NCBI RefSeq assembly: GCF_025639805.1
Contig: NZ_CP106735.1
Span: 2,451,501 to 2,515,500 of the forward strand
Source of the DNA: Reichenbachiella carrageenanivorans
Lineage (GTDB): Bacteria > Bacteroidota > Bacteroidia > Cytophagales > Cyclobacteriaceae
Direction: 5' to 3'
DNA: 64,000 bases
Part shown: one piece after another, positions 31,986 through 40,181 of the stretch
Numbering within the stretch: position 1 is the stretch's first letter
Layout: each line of letters opens with the position of its first letter
The notes under the pieces: generated by a model
What the model was told of the DNA's origin: nothing
Database searches by the model: none
The model's input: only the letters and a program-made list of their open reading frames with translations
Translations under genes and position numbers: made by a program

Positions 31986-33844
31986 GCTTCGTCTAATTGC
32001 TTTAATTCTTCTGCAAATCCTCCTGATAGAATAGGGAATCTGCACCACGTTTTAGGGTCTACGTTGAAATCATCAAGGTGAAAAGACGGTGCTAAACGCT
32101 CTCTTTTCCATTGATTGATCGACCACAATCTGTAAAATTTTCTAATGTAGTTTTTGAGAACCTCATGATCTATGTTTAGCTTTTGGGCTAAGGTCTGATA
32201 GACGATCAGTGGAGATTTTCGTTGAAAAATGCCCAAACGTTCTATTTCTACTAAGATAGGGTAGGGCATCAGGTCGTCCTCGTCTGTTTGTGTGTATGAC
32301 TTTGGGCGTAGCTCAGCAGTAGGTGTTAGGCTGTTTACGGAAGCCAATCCGTCGTATCCTAATTCTTTTTCTGCATATCGAAGCCATTGTAGTAAGAAGG
32401 GCTTGTCTACGCCTGCTATCGGTGCTAGACTGCCGCTGGTGTCGCCATCCATGGTGGTGTAGCCTACATCGCCTTCGCTGCGATTGGAAGTAGTGAGTAG
32501 GATCGTGCCAGTAATATTAGCAACCATCCAGATCAATGGTGACCGAGTTCGAGCCTGTATATTTTGCATTGCAATATCATCTTGCTCCCAAGTAAGCTTT
32601 CGCCCAATGGCTTTTTCTACAAGGTCATGGTTGGTGCTTACCACCTCATCTATTTCCCAGTGTTTGAATTGTGCGCCAATAGATGCGGCCAGAGACCGAG
32701 CAGAATTGAGTGTGTCGTCAGATGAATTCTTTGTGCCTTGATAGGCTGTGATCAGTATCTTGCCTACGATGAATTGTACAGCCTCTTCTGTTGTCAATTC
32801 AGTATGCCAATCAGGAGTGAGGTGGATGGATTTGCAGAAGCGATCTACGCCTAACTCTTTCACGCCATTGCTTACTAATAGCGCCACCAATACCGCAATG
32901 GAGGATGAGTCCGCGCCACCACTCAGTGAGAGCGTATAACCTTTGGCTCTACTTTTTCTTAGATAGTCATATAGACCTAAAGAAGCCGCTTGAGCGAAAT
33001 CTCGGTTGTTGTCTAGTGTGTCTACATGATCCGTTTGCTTATATTTCGTTTGTGTAGTATCCATGTCGAAATACAGCAATTGGTAGGACTGAAAGGAGAG
33101 CCGTTGGTTGGTCGCAAGTAATTGACCATGGCTGGCTAGTATGATGTCGCCATCGTAGATGACTCGACCTGATTCATTACCTAATTGGTTGACATACAGG
33201 TAATGGCAGTTGAATTTTTTACTGCTGTTTATGATTAGTTTCTCACGAATCTTATGTTTCCCGAAAGCAAAATGGCTTGCGCTAGGGTTTAGAATGAGTT
33301 CTACGCCTTTGTCATATAGTCTGCAAGCTGGGCGAATTTCATTCCAAGCATCTTCACAAATTTCAAAACCTATATGCACCCCTTTGATATGAAAGGTTTG
33401 ATCTCCGATAGGGTAGGTCTGATTGTTGAGCGTGAGTTCTTTTACTTCTCCGCTAGGCCAGGGAGAAAACCATCTGTGTTCGTAATGAATGCCGTCATTG
33501 GCTAATATTTGCTTGGCATAGAAGCCTAGGATTTTACCGTTTTCGATCAGGCAAGTCGTGTTGTAAATTTTCTGGTCGTGGCGGATGGGGAGACCTACTG
33601 CTACGGATATATTCGTGCAAAGCGGAACGATTTTGTGTAGTTGAGTTATAGCTTCTTCTGTTAGCCACTCACTTAGAAAAAGGTCTTGACAACCGTAGGC
33701 TGTGATGGATAGCTCTGGCAGGCAAAGTAGGTTTACTTGTTGCTCTTTAGCAGCCTTAATGGCTTGCGAAATATTCGTAAAGTTATTGTTCCAATCTATG
33801 GGTGTTTGGTTGAGGCAGGCTCCACCGATACGAATTTGACTCAT
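31982..33844 (-). CDS. nadE: Glutamine-dependent NAD+ synthetase
   Basis: Amidates nicotinic acid adenine dinucleotide to NAD+, using ammonia released from glutamine. 620 residues. The N-terminal nitrilase-type glutaminase domain has the catalytic Glu44 (LPELSITAYG), a Lys near 111 and Cys163 (EICEDAW). The C-terminal synthetase domain has the P-loop-like SLSGGADSSS (about 304-313) and the NRSEGDVGYTTMDGDTSGSLAPI segment. Full length with all catalytic residues present. It lies 18 bases upstream of the end of rnc on the same strand (rnc first), so it is probably the last gene of the acpP-fabF-rnc-nadE run. Confidence 0.96.
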   Translation of the reverse strand: MSQIRIGGACLNQTPIDWNNNFTNISQAIKAAKEQQVNLLCLPELSITAYGCQDLFLSEWLTEEAITQLHKIVPLCTNISVAVGLPIRHDQKIYNTTCLIENGKILGFYAKQILANDGIHYEHRWFSPWPSGEVKELTLNNQTYPIGDQTFHIKGVHIGFEICEDAWNEIRPACRLYDKGVELILNPSASHFAFGKHKIREKLIINSSKKFNCHYLYVNQLGNESGRVIYDGDIILASHGQLLATNQRLSFQSYQLLYFDMDTTQTKYKQTDHVDTLDNNRDFAQAASLGLYDYLRKSRAKGYTLSLSGGADSSSIAVLVALLVSNGVKELGVDRFCKSIHLTPDWHTELTTEEAVQFIVGKILITAYQGTKNSSDDTLNSARSLAASIGAQFKHWEIDEVVSTNHDLVEKAIGRKLTWEQDDIAMQNIQARTRSPLIWMVANITGTILLTTSNRSEGDVGYTTMDGDTSGSLAPIAGVDKPFLLQWLRYAEKELGYDGLASVNSLTPTAELRPKSYTQTDEDDLMPYPILVEIERLGIFQRKSPLIVYQTLAQKLNIDHEVLKNYIRKFYRLWSINQWKRERLAPSFHLDDFNVDPKTWCRFPILSGGFAEELKQLDEA

Positions 33845-33862
33845 GAGCTGATTTAAGAAATT

Positions 33863-34582
33863 CTACTCAATATTAAGGATTTGACAGGATTTTTCAGCAG
33901 CGTTTTGTTCCGCTTTTTTCTTACTGAGGCCATAGCCTACACTGATTTCTTTTTTGCCTACAAATATCTTTGCTTCAAATTTTTTGAAATGCTTCTGGTT
34001 GTCTTTTTCCTCTACTTCAAATCGAAGGTCTTTATTTTCCTTTTGTGACCATTCTATAATTTTGCTTTTGAAGTTAGAGTTGTTGTTGATCATCTCATCC
34101 AAATCGATGTGAGGAATGATGAGCATTTTGAAGATGAATTTTTTTGTAGCATCAAAGCCTTTGTCTAGATAGACAGCACCTACCAGCGCTTCTAATGCAT
34201 CTCCATAGATAGATTTAAAGGATTGTCCATTGGCATTGAGTTGGCCATTGTATCTGATGACATCAGCCAGTCCTATTTTTCTGGCCAGGTGATTCAGGTG
34301 TTCGCGATTCACCATGCGCGATCTCACTTCCGTGAGAAAGCCTTCGTCTTTAAATGGGTATTTATTAAAGAGGTATTCGGCTACAGCCATGCCTAGCACT
34401 GCGTCTCCCAAGTATTCTAATCGCTCGTTAGATTCTAAGTATCCCTTGCGACTTTCTTGCGCAGCCGAACTGTGCCTCATAGCGAGGGCATACAGTTTCA
34501 AGTTGGATGGATTAAACCCGACGATTCGTTTAATTAAAACGGCAAATTTCCGGTCCTTAGCGTTTCTGAATAACAGCAGCAG
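33863..34582 (-). CDS. rnc: Ribonuclease III, probable CTG start
   Basis: Double-strand-specific endoribonuclease for rRNA and mRNA processing. The catalytic domain has the signature ERLEYLGDAVLGMAVAEYLF and the downstream acidic residues (YGDALEALVGAVYLD). The C-terminal double-stranded RNA-binding domain ends in SVGYGLSKKKAEQNAAEKSCQIL. The first standard start (TTG 34501) would cut into the first helix. In frame upstream, LLLFRNAKDRKFAVLIKRIVG then FNPSNLKLYALAMRHSS continues with good family similarity, yet there is no ATG, GTG or TTG before a stop at 34588. One of three CTG codons (34582, 34579, 34576) is therefore the likely start, giving about 239 residues. It begins about 24 bases after the fabF stop, consistent with translational coupling. 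Confidence 0.85.
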   Translation of the reverse strand: MLLLFRNAKDRKFAVLIKRIVGFNPSNLKLYALAMRHSSAAQESRKGYLESNERLEYLGDAVLGMAVAEYLFNKYPFKDEGFLTEVRSRMVNREHLNHLARKIGLADVIRYNGQLNANGQSFKSIYGDALEALVGAVYLDKGFDATKKFIFKMLIIPHIDLDEMINNNSNFKSKIIEWSQKENKDLRFEVEEKDNQKHFKKFEAKIFVGKKEISVGYGLSKKKAEQNAAEKSCQILNIE

Positions 34583-34605
34583 CTTTTATTGTTAGTTTCA
34601 CAAAA

Positions 34606-35859
34606 TTACCCTTCAAATTTACGGAAAATGATGGAAGTATTATGGCCTCCAAATCCGAAGGTATTGCTTAGTGCAATTTTAATATCTCTTTTTTGGGATT
34701 TGTTAAATGTGAAATTCAACTTAGGGTCAAACTGCTCGTCGTCGGTAAAGTGATTGATGGTCGGAGGAACTTCTCCGTTTTGTATAGCCATCACACAAGC
34801 CGCCGCTTCAATAGCACCAGCTGCCCCGAGGAGGTGGCCAGTCATCGATTTGGTAGAGGAGATGTTCAAGTTGTAGGCATGCTCCTTAAATACATTAAGG
34901 ATGGCCATAGATTCACTCACATCACCAAGTGGGGTCGATGTGCCATGTACGTTGATGTAGTCTACATCTTTTGGTTTGAGGTTGGCATCTTTTAGCGCGG
35001 TGATCATCACATTGGTTGCACCGATTCCTTCTGGGTGTGGGGCAGTCATATGATACGCATCGGCAGACATGCCGCTGCCGATCAATTCGGCATATATTTT
35101 AGCGCCACGAGCTATTGCGTGGTCGTAATCCTCCAATATCAGTGAAGCAGCACCTTCACCTAGTACAAATCCATTTCTGTCTTTGTCGAATGGTCTTGAG
35201 GCCGTCTCAGGAGAATCATTTCTTTCGGATAATGCTTTTAGTGCATTGAATCCGCCGACGCCAGATTCGCACACTGCAGCTTCTGATCCGCCAGTGATAA
35301 ATACATCTGCCATTCCCAATCGAATGTAGTTGTATGAATCGATAATTGCGTTGGTTCCTGAGGCACAGGCACTCACCGTAGTGAAGTTTGGTCCTCTGAA
35401 TCCGTATTTAATAGAAATCATACCAGGGGCAATATCAGCAATCATCTTCGGAATGAAGAATGGATTGTATCGGGGAGTACCATCTCCGCTGGCGAAGTTC
35501 ATTACTTCGTCTTGGAAAGTTTTCAATCCACCAATGCCAGCACCCCATATCACTCCAGCTCTGTTGCTATCTATTTTGCTCAGGTCGAGACCTGAATCTA
35601 AGACAGCTTCGTCTGCTACGATATGAGCAAACTGTGTGAACAAATCCATTTTACGAGCTTCCTTGCGATCGAAGTGATCGTTTGGATCGTAATTTTTCAG
35701 TTCACAAGCAAACTGGGTTTTGAATTTTTCCGCGTCGAAACGGGTGATGGGAGCAGCGCCGCTCACACCTTTAGAAAGTCCTTGCCAATACTCGGCGGCA
35801 TTATTTCCTATAGGTGTGAGAGCTCCAATGCCGGTAACTACAACTCGCTTTAATTGCAT
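34606..35859 (-). CDS. fabF: Beta-ketoacyl-ACP synthase II
   Basis: Condensing enzyme of fatty-acid elongation, adding malonyl-ACP to acyl-ACP. 417 residues of thiolase fold. The catalytic triad is complete: Cys165 in TTVSACASGTNAI, His305 in YINVHGTSTPLGD and His342 in SMTGHLLGAAGA. The C-terminus has LSNTFGFGGHNTSIIF. It lies 32 bases downstream of acpP on the same strand, the usual acpP-fabF-rnc order. Confidence 0.97.
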   Translation of the reverse strand: MQLKRVVVTGIGALTPIGNNAAEYWQGLSKGVSGAAPITRFDAEKFKTQFACELKNYDPNDHFDRKEARKMDLFTQFAHIVADEAVLDSGLDLSKIDSNRAGVIWGAGIGGLKTFQDEVMNFASGDGTPRYNPFFIPKMIADIAPGMISIKYGFRGPNFTTVSACASGTNAIIDSYNYIRLGMADVFITGGSEAAVCESGVGGFNALKALSERNDSPETASRPFDKDRNGFVLGEGAASLILEDYDHAIARGAKIYAELIGSGMSADAYHMTAPHPEGIGATNVMITALKDANLKPKDVDYINVHGTSTPLGDVSESMAILNVFKEHAYNLNISSTKSMTGHLLGAAGAIEAAACVMAIQNGEVPPTINHFTDDEQFDPKLNFTFNKSQKRDIKIALSNTFGFGGHNTSIIFRKFEG

Positions 35860-35891
35860 AAATGCTAGTTCCCTTTTTAGGTATGTTTAAA

Positions 35892-36128
35892 TTATTTTGC
35901 GTTCGCTTCTAGATATTCAACAGCCTGTCCTACAGTACCGATGTTTTCAGCTTGATCGTCTGGAATAGAGATATTGAACTCCTTTTCAAATTCCATAATC
36001 AATTCGACAGTGTCTAAAGAGTCAGCACCAAGGTCGTTCGTGAAGCTCGCTTCATTGCTTACTTCAGACTCTTCTACTCCTAATTTGTCGATAATAATTG
36101 ATTTAACTTTTTGTGCTATATCAGACAT
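35892..36128 (-). CDS. acpP: Acyl carrier protein
   Basis: 78-residue acidic carrier that holds acyl chains on a phosphopantetheine arm. The attachment serine is Ser37 in [17 protein letters not shown], followed by [21 protein letters not shown]. It is the first gene of the acpP-fabF-rnc-nadE run. The 5' region contains an inverted repeat TGGTTTAAA/TTTAAACCA (36141-36149 and 36170-36178), which could be a leader hairpin or operator. Confidence 0.97.
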   Translation of the reverse strand: MSDIAQKVKSIIIDKLGVEESEVSNEASFTNDLGADSLDTVELIMEFEKEFNISIPDDQAENIGTVGQAVEYLEANAK

Positions 36129-36443
36129 TTTATTATTGTTTGGTTTAAAAATCTGTGCAAAGAAAGATATTTAAACCATTAATGCCAAACTAATTTTTGC
36201 AATCTCAGCTATAGATAAAATGCGGGTGAATTTTCGCTATTTATGTGTATCAAAGTCTCTGTAAAAGTTTTGCTGTATAATAAGGTGTCTTCGTATGGAG
36301 TCATTACCTTTGCCTAATGCTCCGTAAGGAGAAAATTACATGCAAATTAAATGTGCTATTACAATGCGCATATATTGTTTTTCTATAAATAATGTCGATA
36401 TTTGCAGCTCGAAATTTTTTGTTAATCTAAAACTTAAGTAAAA
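36129..36443. other. Divergent intergenic region acpP-infC
   Basis: 315 AT-rich bases hold the acpP promoter and leader (leftward) and the infC promoter (rightward). Besides the inverted repeat at 36141-36178 and the promoter at 36375-36404, no gene or known leader RNA was recognised. The thrS gene that often precedes infC is absent here. Confidence 0.6.
36375..36404 (+). promoter_or_regulatory. Bacteroidota-type promoter for infC
   Basis: A TTG (-33 element) at 36375-36377, a 19-base spacer and GATATTTG at 36397-36404 (consensus TAnnTTTG, one mismatch). Transcription would begin around 36411, leaving a leader of about 33 bases before the ATC start of infC. Confidence 0.6.
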
Positions 36444-37004
36444 ATCGCTAAACAAAGATTCCAAAGACGTGGCTTTAGAGGTCGTGTTGAAGAACCCTAC
36501 AAAGTAAATGATCGCATCACTGCCAGAGAAGTTAGGGTAGTTGGTGAAAATGTAAAGGTCGATGTATATCAGACTTCGCAGGCTATTAAAATGGCCCAAG
36601 ATCAAGGGTTGGATTTAGTGGAGATATCGCCTAATGCAGATCCTCCGGTTTGTAAAATTACCGATTATTCGAAGTTTAAGTACGAGCAGAAAAAGAAGCA
36701 AAAGGAGATCAAATCCAAAGCACATAAAAGTGTTTTGAAGGAGATTAGGTTCGGCCCTAATACTGATGATCATGATTTTAATTTCAAATTGAATCATGCC
36801 ATCAAGTTCTTGAAAGAAGGTGCTAAAGTGAAAGCTTATGTACATTTTGTAGGACGTACCATTGTCTTTAAGGATAGAGGGGAAATTTTGCTATTGAAAT
36901 TTGCTCAATCTCTCGAAGAGCATGCTAAGGTGGAACAACTTCCTAAATTGGAAGGAAAACGAATGTTTTTGATGCTTTCTCCAAAAGTTCAAAAGAAGAA
37001 TTAA
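36444..37004 (+). CDS. infC: Translation initiation factor IF-3 (ATC start codon)
   Basis: IF-3 binds the 30S subunit, checks the start codon and prevents premature 50S joining. The frame reads back from an internal ATG (36591) without a stop through [19 protein letters not shown] and [17 protein letters not shown], the genuine N-terminal domain. The only suitable initiator is ATC at 36444, because an in-frame stop lies two codons further upstream. Non-AUG starts (ATT, ATC, ATA) are a known feature of infC, used for autoregulation by IF-3 itself. 186 residues, normal. The C-terminal domain ([20 protein letters not shown]) is complete. It is followed by rpmI after 22 bases. Confidence 0.93.
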   Translation: MAKQRFQRRGFRGRVEEPYKVNDRITAREVRVVGENVKVDVYQTSQAIKMAQDQGLDLVEISPNADPPVCKITDYSKFKYEQKKKQKEIKSKAHKSVLKEIRFGPNTDDHDFNFKLNHAIKFLKEGAKVKAYVHFVGRTIVFKDRGEILLLKFAQSLEEHAKVEQLPKLEGKRMFLMLSPKVQKKN

Positions 37005-37026
37005 TTTTTTTTATTAATATATACAA

Positions 37027-37221
37027 ATGCCAAAAGTTAAAACTAAAGCAGGAGCGAAGAAAAGGTTTAAACTGACAGGGTCTGGTAAAATCAAAAGAAA
37101 GCATGCTTTCAAAAGCCACATTCTGACAAAGAAAGAAACCAAGCAGAAGCGAAACTTGACTAAAACTGGACTCGTCCACAAGTCAGACGTAGCTAATGTT
37201 AAAGAAATGCTCAACATTTAA
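37027..37221 (+). CDS. rpmI: Ribosomal protein L35 (bL35)
   Basis: 64-residue, very basic 50S protein. The family opening [20 protein letters not shown] is complete, with the [11 protein letters not shown] region and the usual length. It lies between infC and rplT as in most bacteria. A 99-base gap to rplT is longer than the other spacing in the operon and may contain regulatory structure. Confidence 0.97.
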   Translation: MPKVKTKAGAKKRFKLTGSGKIKRKHAFKSHILTKKETKQKRNLTKTGLVHKSDVANVKEMLNI

Positions 37222-37320
37222 TTCTGATTAGATCAGAGTTAGGTTCAAATTTTCACCAGAGTATTGGTCTTAAGAATCAGACGAAAGTAGGGTCGCCAAT
37301 AATCAAAAAAGTTAAAAATT

Positions 37321-37665
37321 ATGCCAAGATCGGTAAACACTGTAGCGAGTAGAGCTCGCAGGAAAAAGGTTCTGAAGTTAGCCAAAGGTTATTTCGGAAG
37401 AAGAAAAAATGTATGGACGGTAGCTAAAAACGCCGTTGAAAAAGGACTCGGATACGCATACCGAGACAGAAAGGTTAAAAAGAGAGAGTTCAGAAAGTTG
37501 TGGATTCAGAGAATCAACGCTGGTGCAAGAGAGCACGGTTTGTCTTACTCTCAGTTCATGGGGAAGTTGACTGCCTCTGACATCGAATTGAATAGAAAAG
37601 TATTGGCTGATTTGGCAATGAATCATCCAGAAGCTTTCAAAGCAGTAGTAGATCAGTTGAAATAA
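37321..37665 (+). CDS. rplT: Ribosomal protein L20 (bL20)
   Basis: 114-residue 50S assembly protein. [20 protein letters not shown] and [19 protein letters not shown] are diagnostic, followed by [21 protein letters not shown]. In other bacteria L20 represses its own operon through the rpmI-rplT mRNA; the 99-base gap before this gene would be the place to look. A strong terminator follows. Confidence 0.97.
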   Translation: MPRSVNTVASRARRKKVLKLAKGYFGRRKNVWTVAKNAVEKGLGYAYRDRKVKKREFRKLWIQRINAGAREHGLSYSQFMGKLTASDIELNRKVLADLAMNHPEAFKAVVDQLK

Positions 37666-37688
37666 GCTGTAGCTGTTTTATAGATATG

Positions 37689-37719
37689 AAAAACCTCGAC
37701 GCCTTGCGTCGAGGTTTTT
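37689..37719 (+). terminator. Terminator of the infC-rpmI-rplT operon
   Basis: A perfect 14-bp stem (37689-37702 with 37706-37719, core ACCTCGACGC/GCGTCGAGGT) with a 3-nt CTT loop ends in TTTTT. Confidence 0.95.
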
Positions 37720-37908
37720 CGTTTATAGACTTTAGATGAAACTAAGGATCAGTCTGTAAAGTTGGGGGATTACTGCATTGATAATTGACACCCAATATAA
37801 AAACTGTCTTTTTATTCTAGAAAGCGGAATATCAATGTAGACTTTAGTCACTTTGGCGGGATGGTGAAAAATTGGTGGCGATGTGGGTAATGGCCTTGCG
37901 CCTTTAAA

Positions 37909-37950
37909 TTTTTCTTGATTTTTGCATCCTTTTTATCAAGAAAAAGGATG
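37909..37950. repeat. Two mutually exclusive inverted repeats sharing an arm
   Basis: Hairpin 1: TTTTTCTTGAT (37909-37919) pairs with ATCAAGAAAAA (37935-37945), 11 bp with a 15-base loop. Hairpin 2: CATCCTTTTT (37925-37934) pairs with AAAAAGGATG (37941-37950), 10 bp with a 6-base loop. Both are perfect, and they compete because 37941-37945 belongs to both and 37925-37934 lies in the loop of hairpin 1. The layout resembles a switch or a pseudoknot-capable element, or a dispersed intergenic repeat unit. Confidence 0.55.
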
Positions 37951-38048
37951 AGCCTCCATGGCTTGAATGGTGGTAATCAAAATTAGTTGAACTGGATATA
38001 TATTCAGGTTTCCCCCAGAAATACGGAGTGATCCGAAACTAAATGGAC

Positions 38049-38080
38049 AAAAAAAGGCGACAAATTGCCGCCCTTTTTAG
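38049..38080 (-). terminator. Terminator of the phytase operon
   Basis: Read leftward, a GC-containing stem (GGCG/CGCC flanked by A and T runs) is followed by at least six T residues just beyond the phytase stop codon. The stem has one internal mismatch. Confidence 0.6.
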
Positions 38081-38102
38081 AAATCAGATTACTTGTTGAT
38101 AT

Positions 38103-39185
38103 TTACTTGGTTACTTCAGCTTTAGGTGTCATTAATTCTTTCTCTATATCTCGCCAGTCGTAGATTTCAAAGGTTTTATTATCTGACATGGCTACAAAGA
38201 AGCCTTTTGGAAAGTCTTGGTTGAATGTAAGGTTTGATACCTCAGATCCATCGCTTTCCACTGCCTGAACGGGTAGGACTTGGATTAACTCATGGCTATG
38301 TGGGTCGTCTGGCGTACCTTCTCTTGAGAATACTCGAAAAGCATGAGCTTGTTGATCAGAAACTAGTAGGTACCCTGTACTGTCAGAAGTTTCGTAGATC
38401 GAAATGCCTTCTCGATCTTCTTGAAAACCATCTAAGCCAAAGAGACTGAGTTGCTCATCGCCCATGGCAGGATCTGCGTAATATTTGCGGATACCATAGA
38501 GTTCGTCTGAGTAATAGATGTAACCTAATTTTTCATCTACAGCGATGGCTTCTATTTCTCCATCCCCTCCACTAAACTGCCCGAATTTGCGAACTAACTT
38601 ACCTTTGATCGAGCCTCCTTCTGCATATAGTATATATTGGTATAAATAACCATTACTAGGAGAGCCTTCTCCTTTGCGGCTAACTATGGCAAAGAGAGAA
38701 TCATCAGTTGCTCGTTTGTAAAGTGCGATTCCCATGACCTCACGGCTTTCGCTGTCCTCAAAGACGGGTATGCCTCCGTTATCTAAAGGCTCCATATTGG
38801 GGATAGAGAATACCCGAATTTGTTTTTTTCCTCTTTCGGTGAATATAGCCAAATCTCTACGTTGGGTACTGTCCAGAGCAAATCCGTAGGTGATGTCTAT
38901 ATTGTTGGGTCGGTCAATGTTTTTGATTCGTTTGGTACTGTCTTCTTTTCCTTGAAGGTCAAAAACGAAGATACCCCCTTGTGAATTTTCACGCTTGTCC
39001 GTACCGAGAATAAGAGATTTTGCTGGGTCATTGGGATGAATCCAAATAGCGGGGTCATCACTATCAAAATTTACGGGGTCAGTCACGTACTTGGGGCGAA
39101 TCGGTTCTGGGGTAGATTCTTTGTTGGGAGTGCTGCATGCAGCACATATTCCCAATAAGACCCATAATTTTACTGTTTTTTTCAT
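38103..39185 (-). CDS. Beta-propeller phytase lipoprotein
   Basis: 3-phytase of the calcium-dependent beta-propeller type, removing phosphate from inositol hexakisphosphate. It is a lipoprotein (MKKTVKLWVLLGICAACSTP, lipid-attached Cys17). The propeller starts with YVTDPVNFDSDDPAIWIHPNDPAKSLILGTDK and continues through VFDLQGK, RPNNIDITYGF, DGEIEAIAVDEKLGYIYYSDE, EDREGISIYE and YLLVSDQQAHAFRVFSRE. These aspartate- and glutamate-rich loops hold the calcium ions. 360 residues, normal for the family. It is the last gene of a three-gene operon with a TonB receptor and a small acidic lipoprotein; the gap to the preceding gene is one base. Confidence 0.92.
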   Translation of the reverse strand: MKKTVKLWVLLGICAACSTPNKESTPEPIRPKYVTDPVNFDSDDPAIWIHPNDPAKSLILGTDKRENSQGGIFVFDLQGKEDSTKRIKNIDRPNNIDITYGFALDSTQRRDLAIFTERGKKQIRVFSIPNMEPLDNGGIPVFEDSESREVMGIALYKRATDDSLFAIVSRKGEGSPSNGYLYQYILYAEGGSIKGKLVRKFGQFSGGDGEIEAIAVDEKLGYIYYSDELYGIRKYYADPAMGDEQLSLFGLDGFQEDREGISIYETSDSTGYLLVSDQQAHAFRVFSREGTPDDPHSHELIQVLPVQAVESDGSEVSNLTFNQDFPKGFFVAMSDNKTFEIYDWRDIEKELMTPKAEVTK

Positions 39186-39186
39186 G

Positions 39187-40164
39187 TTAGTCTTTTGTTA
39201 GATTGAAAACTTTTGAGCCGTCGAATAATTCATCTCCTTCTTGAAAATGGTCGTCACTATCTATCACTTTTACAAAAGTGAGAGTGAGGTTGTCTCCAGA
39301 AATCTCGTATGCAGCTTCGCTAATGAAATCGATTTCTTCTCCTTCATCATTGAAGAAAGAACCTTCCATTTCAAGTTCTCCTTCTTCTGCAGCGTAGTCT
39401 GCTTCAATTTCTACGATTAGATTTTCTGTTTCTGTTTCGGTCTCTCCATTTTCACAGGAAGTCACGTTTTCTTCTTCTATGAGCTCGATTTCTATTTTCA
39501 TTTCCTCGAATTCAAATTCAAATTTCACTTCACCAGTGATTTCAGAAAAGCTTAAATCATTGAGATCTGAAGAGATACTACCAAAGACCGCTTTTAGATC
39601 AGTAAAACCAGTTTCGTCCAAATCCAAGACCCATTCACCTGCGAGGTCGTTGTCGAGAATTTCATATTCGAATTCGCTTAGGTCATTGACAACAACATTT
39701 TCTTGTGTATCAATGCTAGTGATTGCTAGTTTGAAACTTCCATCTGAAGCTTCTGACCCTGGTAGGTTGAATGCGACTACAATTTCAAACTCCTCAGGTA
39801 CAGTGCCTAAATTTGCATCAACTGGAATAGTGATTGACTGGTCATCAAAAGTGATTTCACGTTCAAATTCACAATCTTCGTCTTCATAGATATATAGTAC
39901 TTCGTCTATTGCTACATTGACAAAATCATCTTCGCCACTAAGTGTATAAGTCAATGTGATGGGCGAGCTTGGCAATTCATCAAGATAGTCTGCAAAAGAG
40001 ATTTCTATTTTGTAATCTTCGGCATCTGCAAGATCAGCACCTTCTTCGTCGATGACGAGACGGTATGGGAAATCGGTGTCGTTAATTTCCACTTCTGGTT
40101 CATCTTTCGCACATGCTGCCAAAAATGTGATGGCAGCCAGTAGGAATATATATTTGATTTTCAT
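39187..40164 (-). CDS. Acidic lipoprotein between TonB receptor and phytase
   Basis: 325 residues from the ATG at 40164 (MKIKYIFLLAAITFLAACAKD, lipid-attached Cys18). The mature protein is strongly acidic, with many Glu/Asp clusters (TCENGETETETENLIVEIEA) and beta-rich segments ending in LFDGSKVFNLTKD. I recognise no named domain. A short calx-beta-like or SusE-like strand pattern is possible in the first half (TLTYTLSGEDDFVNVAIDE). Its place between the receptor and the phytase suggests a surface-exposed partner that binds calcium or the substrate. That role is inference. Confidence 0.65.
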   Translation of the reverse strand: MKIKYIFLLAAITFLAACAKDEPEVEINDTDFPYRLVIDEEGADLADAEDYKIEISFADYLDELPSSPITLTYTLSGEDDFVNVAIDEVLYIYEDEDCEFEREITFDDQSITIPVDANLGTVPEEFEIVVAFNLPGSEASDGSFKLAITSIDTQENVVVNDLSEFEYEILDNDLAGEWVLDLDETGFTDLKAVFGSISSDLNDLSFSEITGEVKFEFEFEEMKIEIELIEEENVTSCENGETETETENLIVEIEADYAAEEGELEMEGSFFNDEGEEIDFISEAAYEISGDNLTLTFVKVIDSDDHFQEGDELFDGSKVFNLTKD

Positions 40165-40181
40165 GATTGTTTTTTTCGATA

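Larger units (their letters stand above)
37720..38102. other. Intergenic stretch with nested inverted repeats, no gene
   Basis: About 380 bases between the rplT terminator and the end of the phytase gene hold no convincing ORF. Notable contents are the overlapping inverted repeats at 37909-37950 and a terminator-like hairpin at 38049-38080. The remainder is AT-rich and unremarkable. Confidence 0.5.

Noticed and set aside
36336..36605. A minus-strand frame over the start of infC.
   Set aside because: It lies opposite the IF-3 N-terminal coding sequence and its promoter and has no homologous features.
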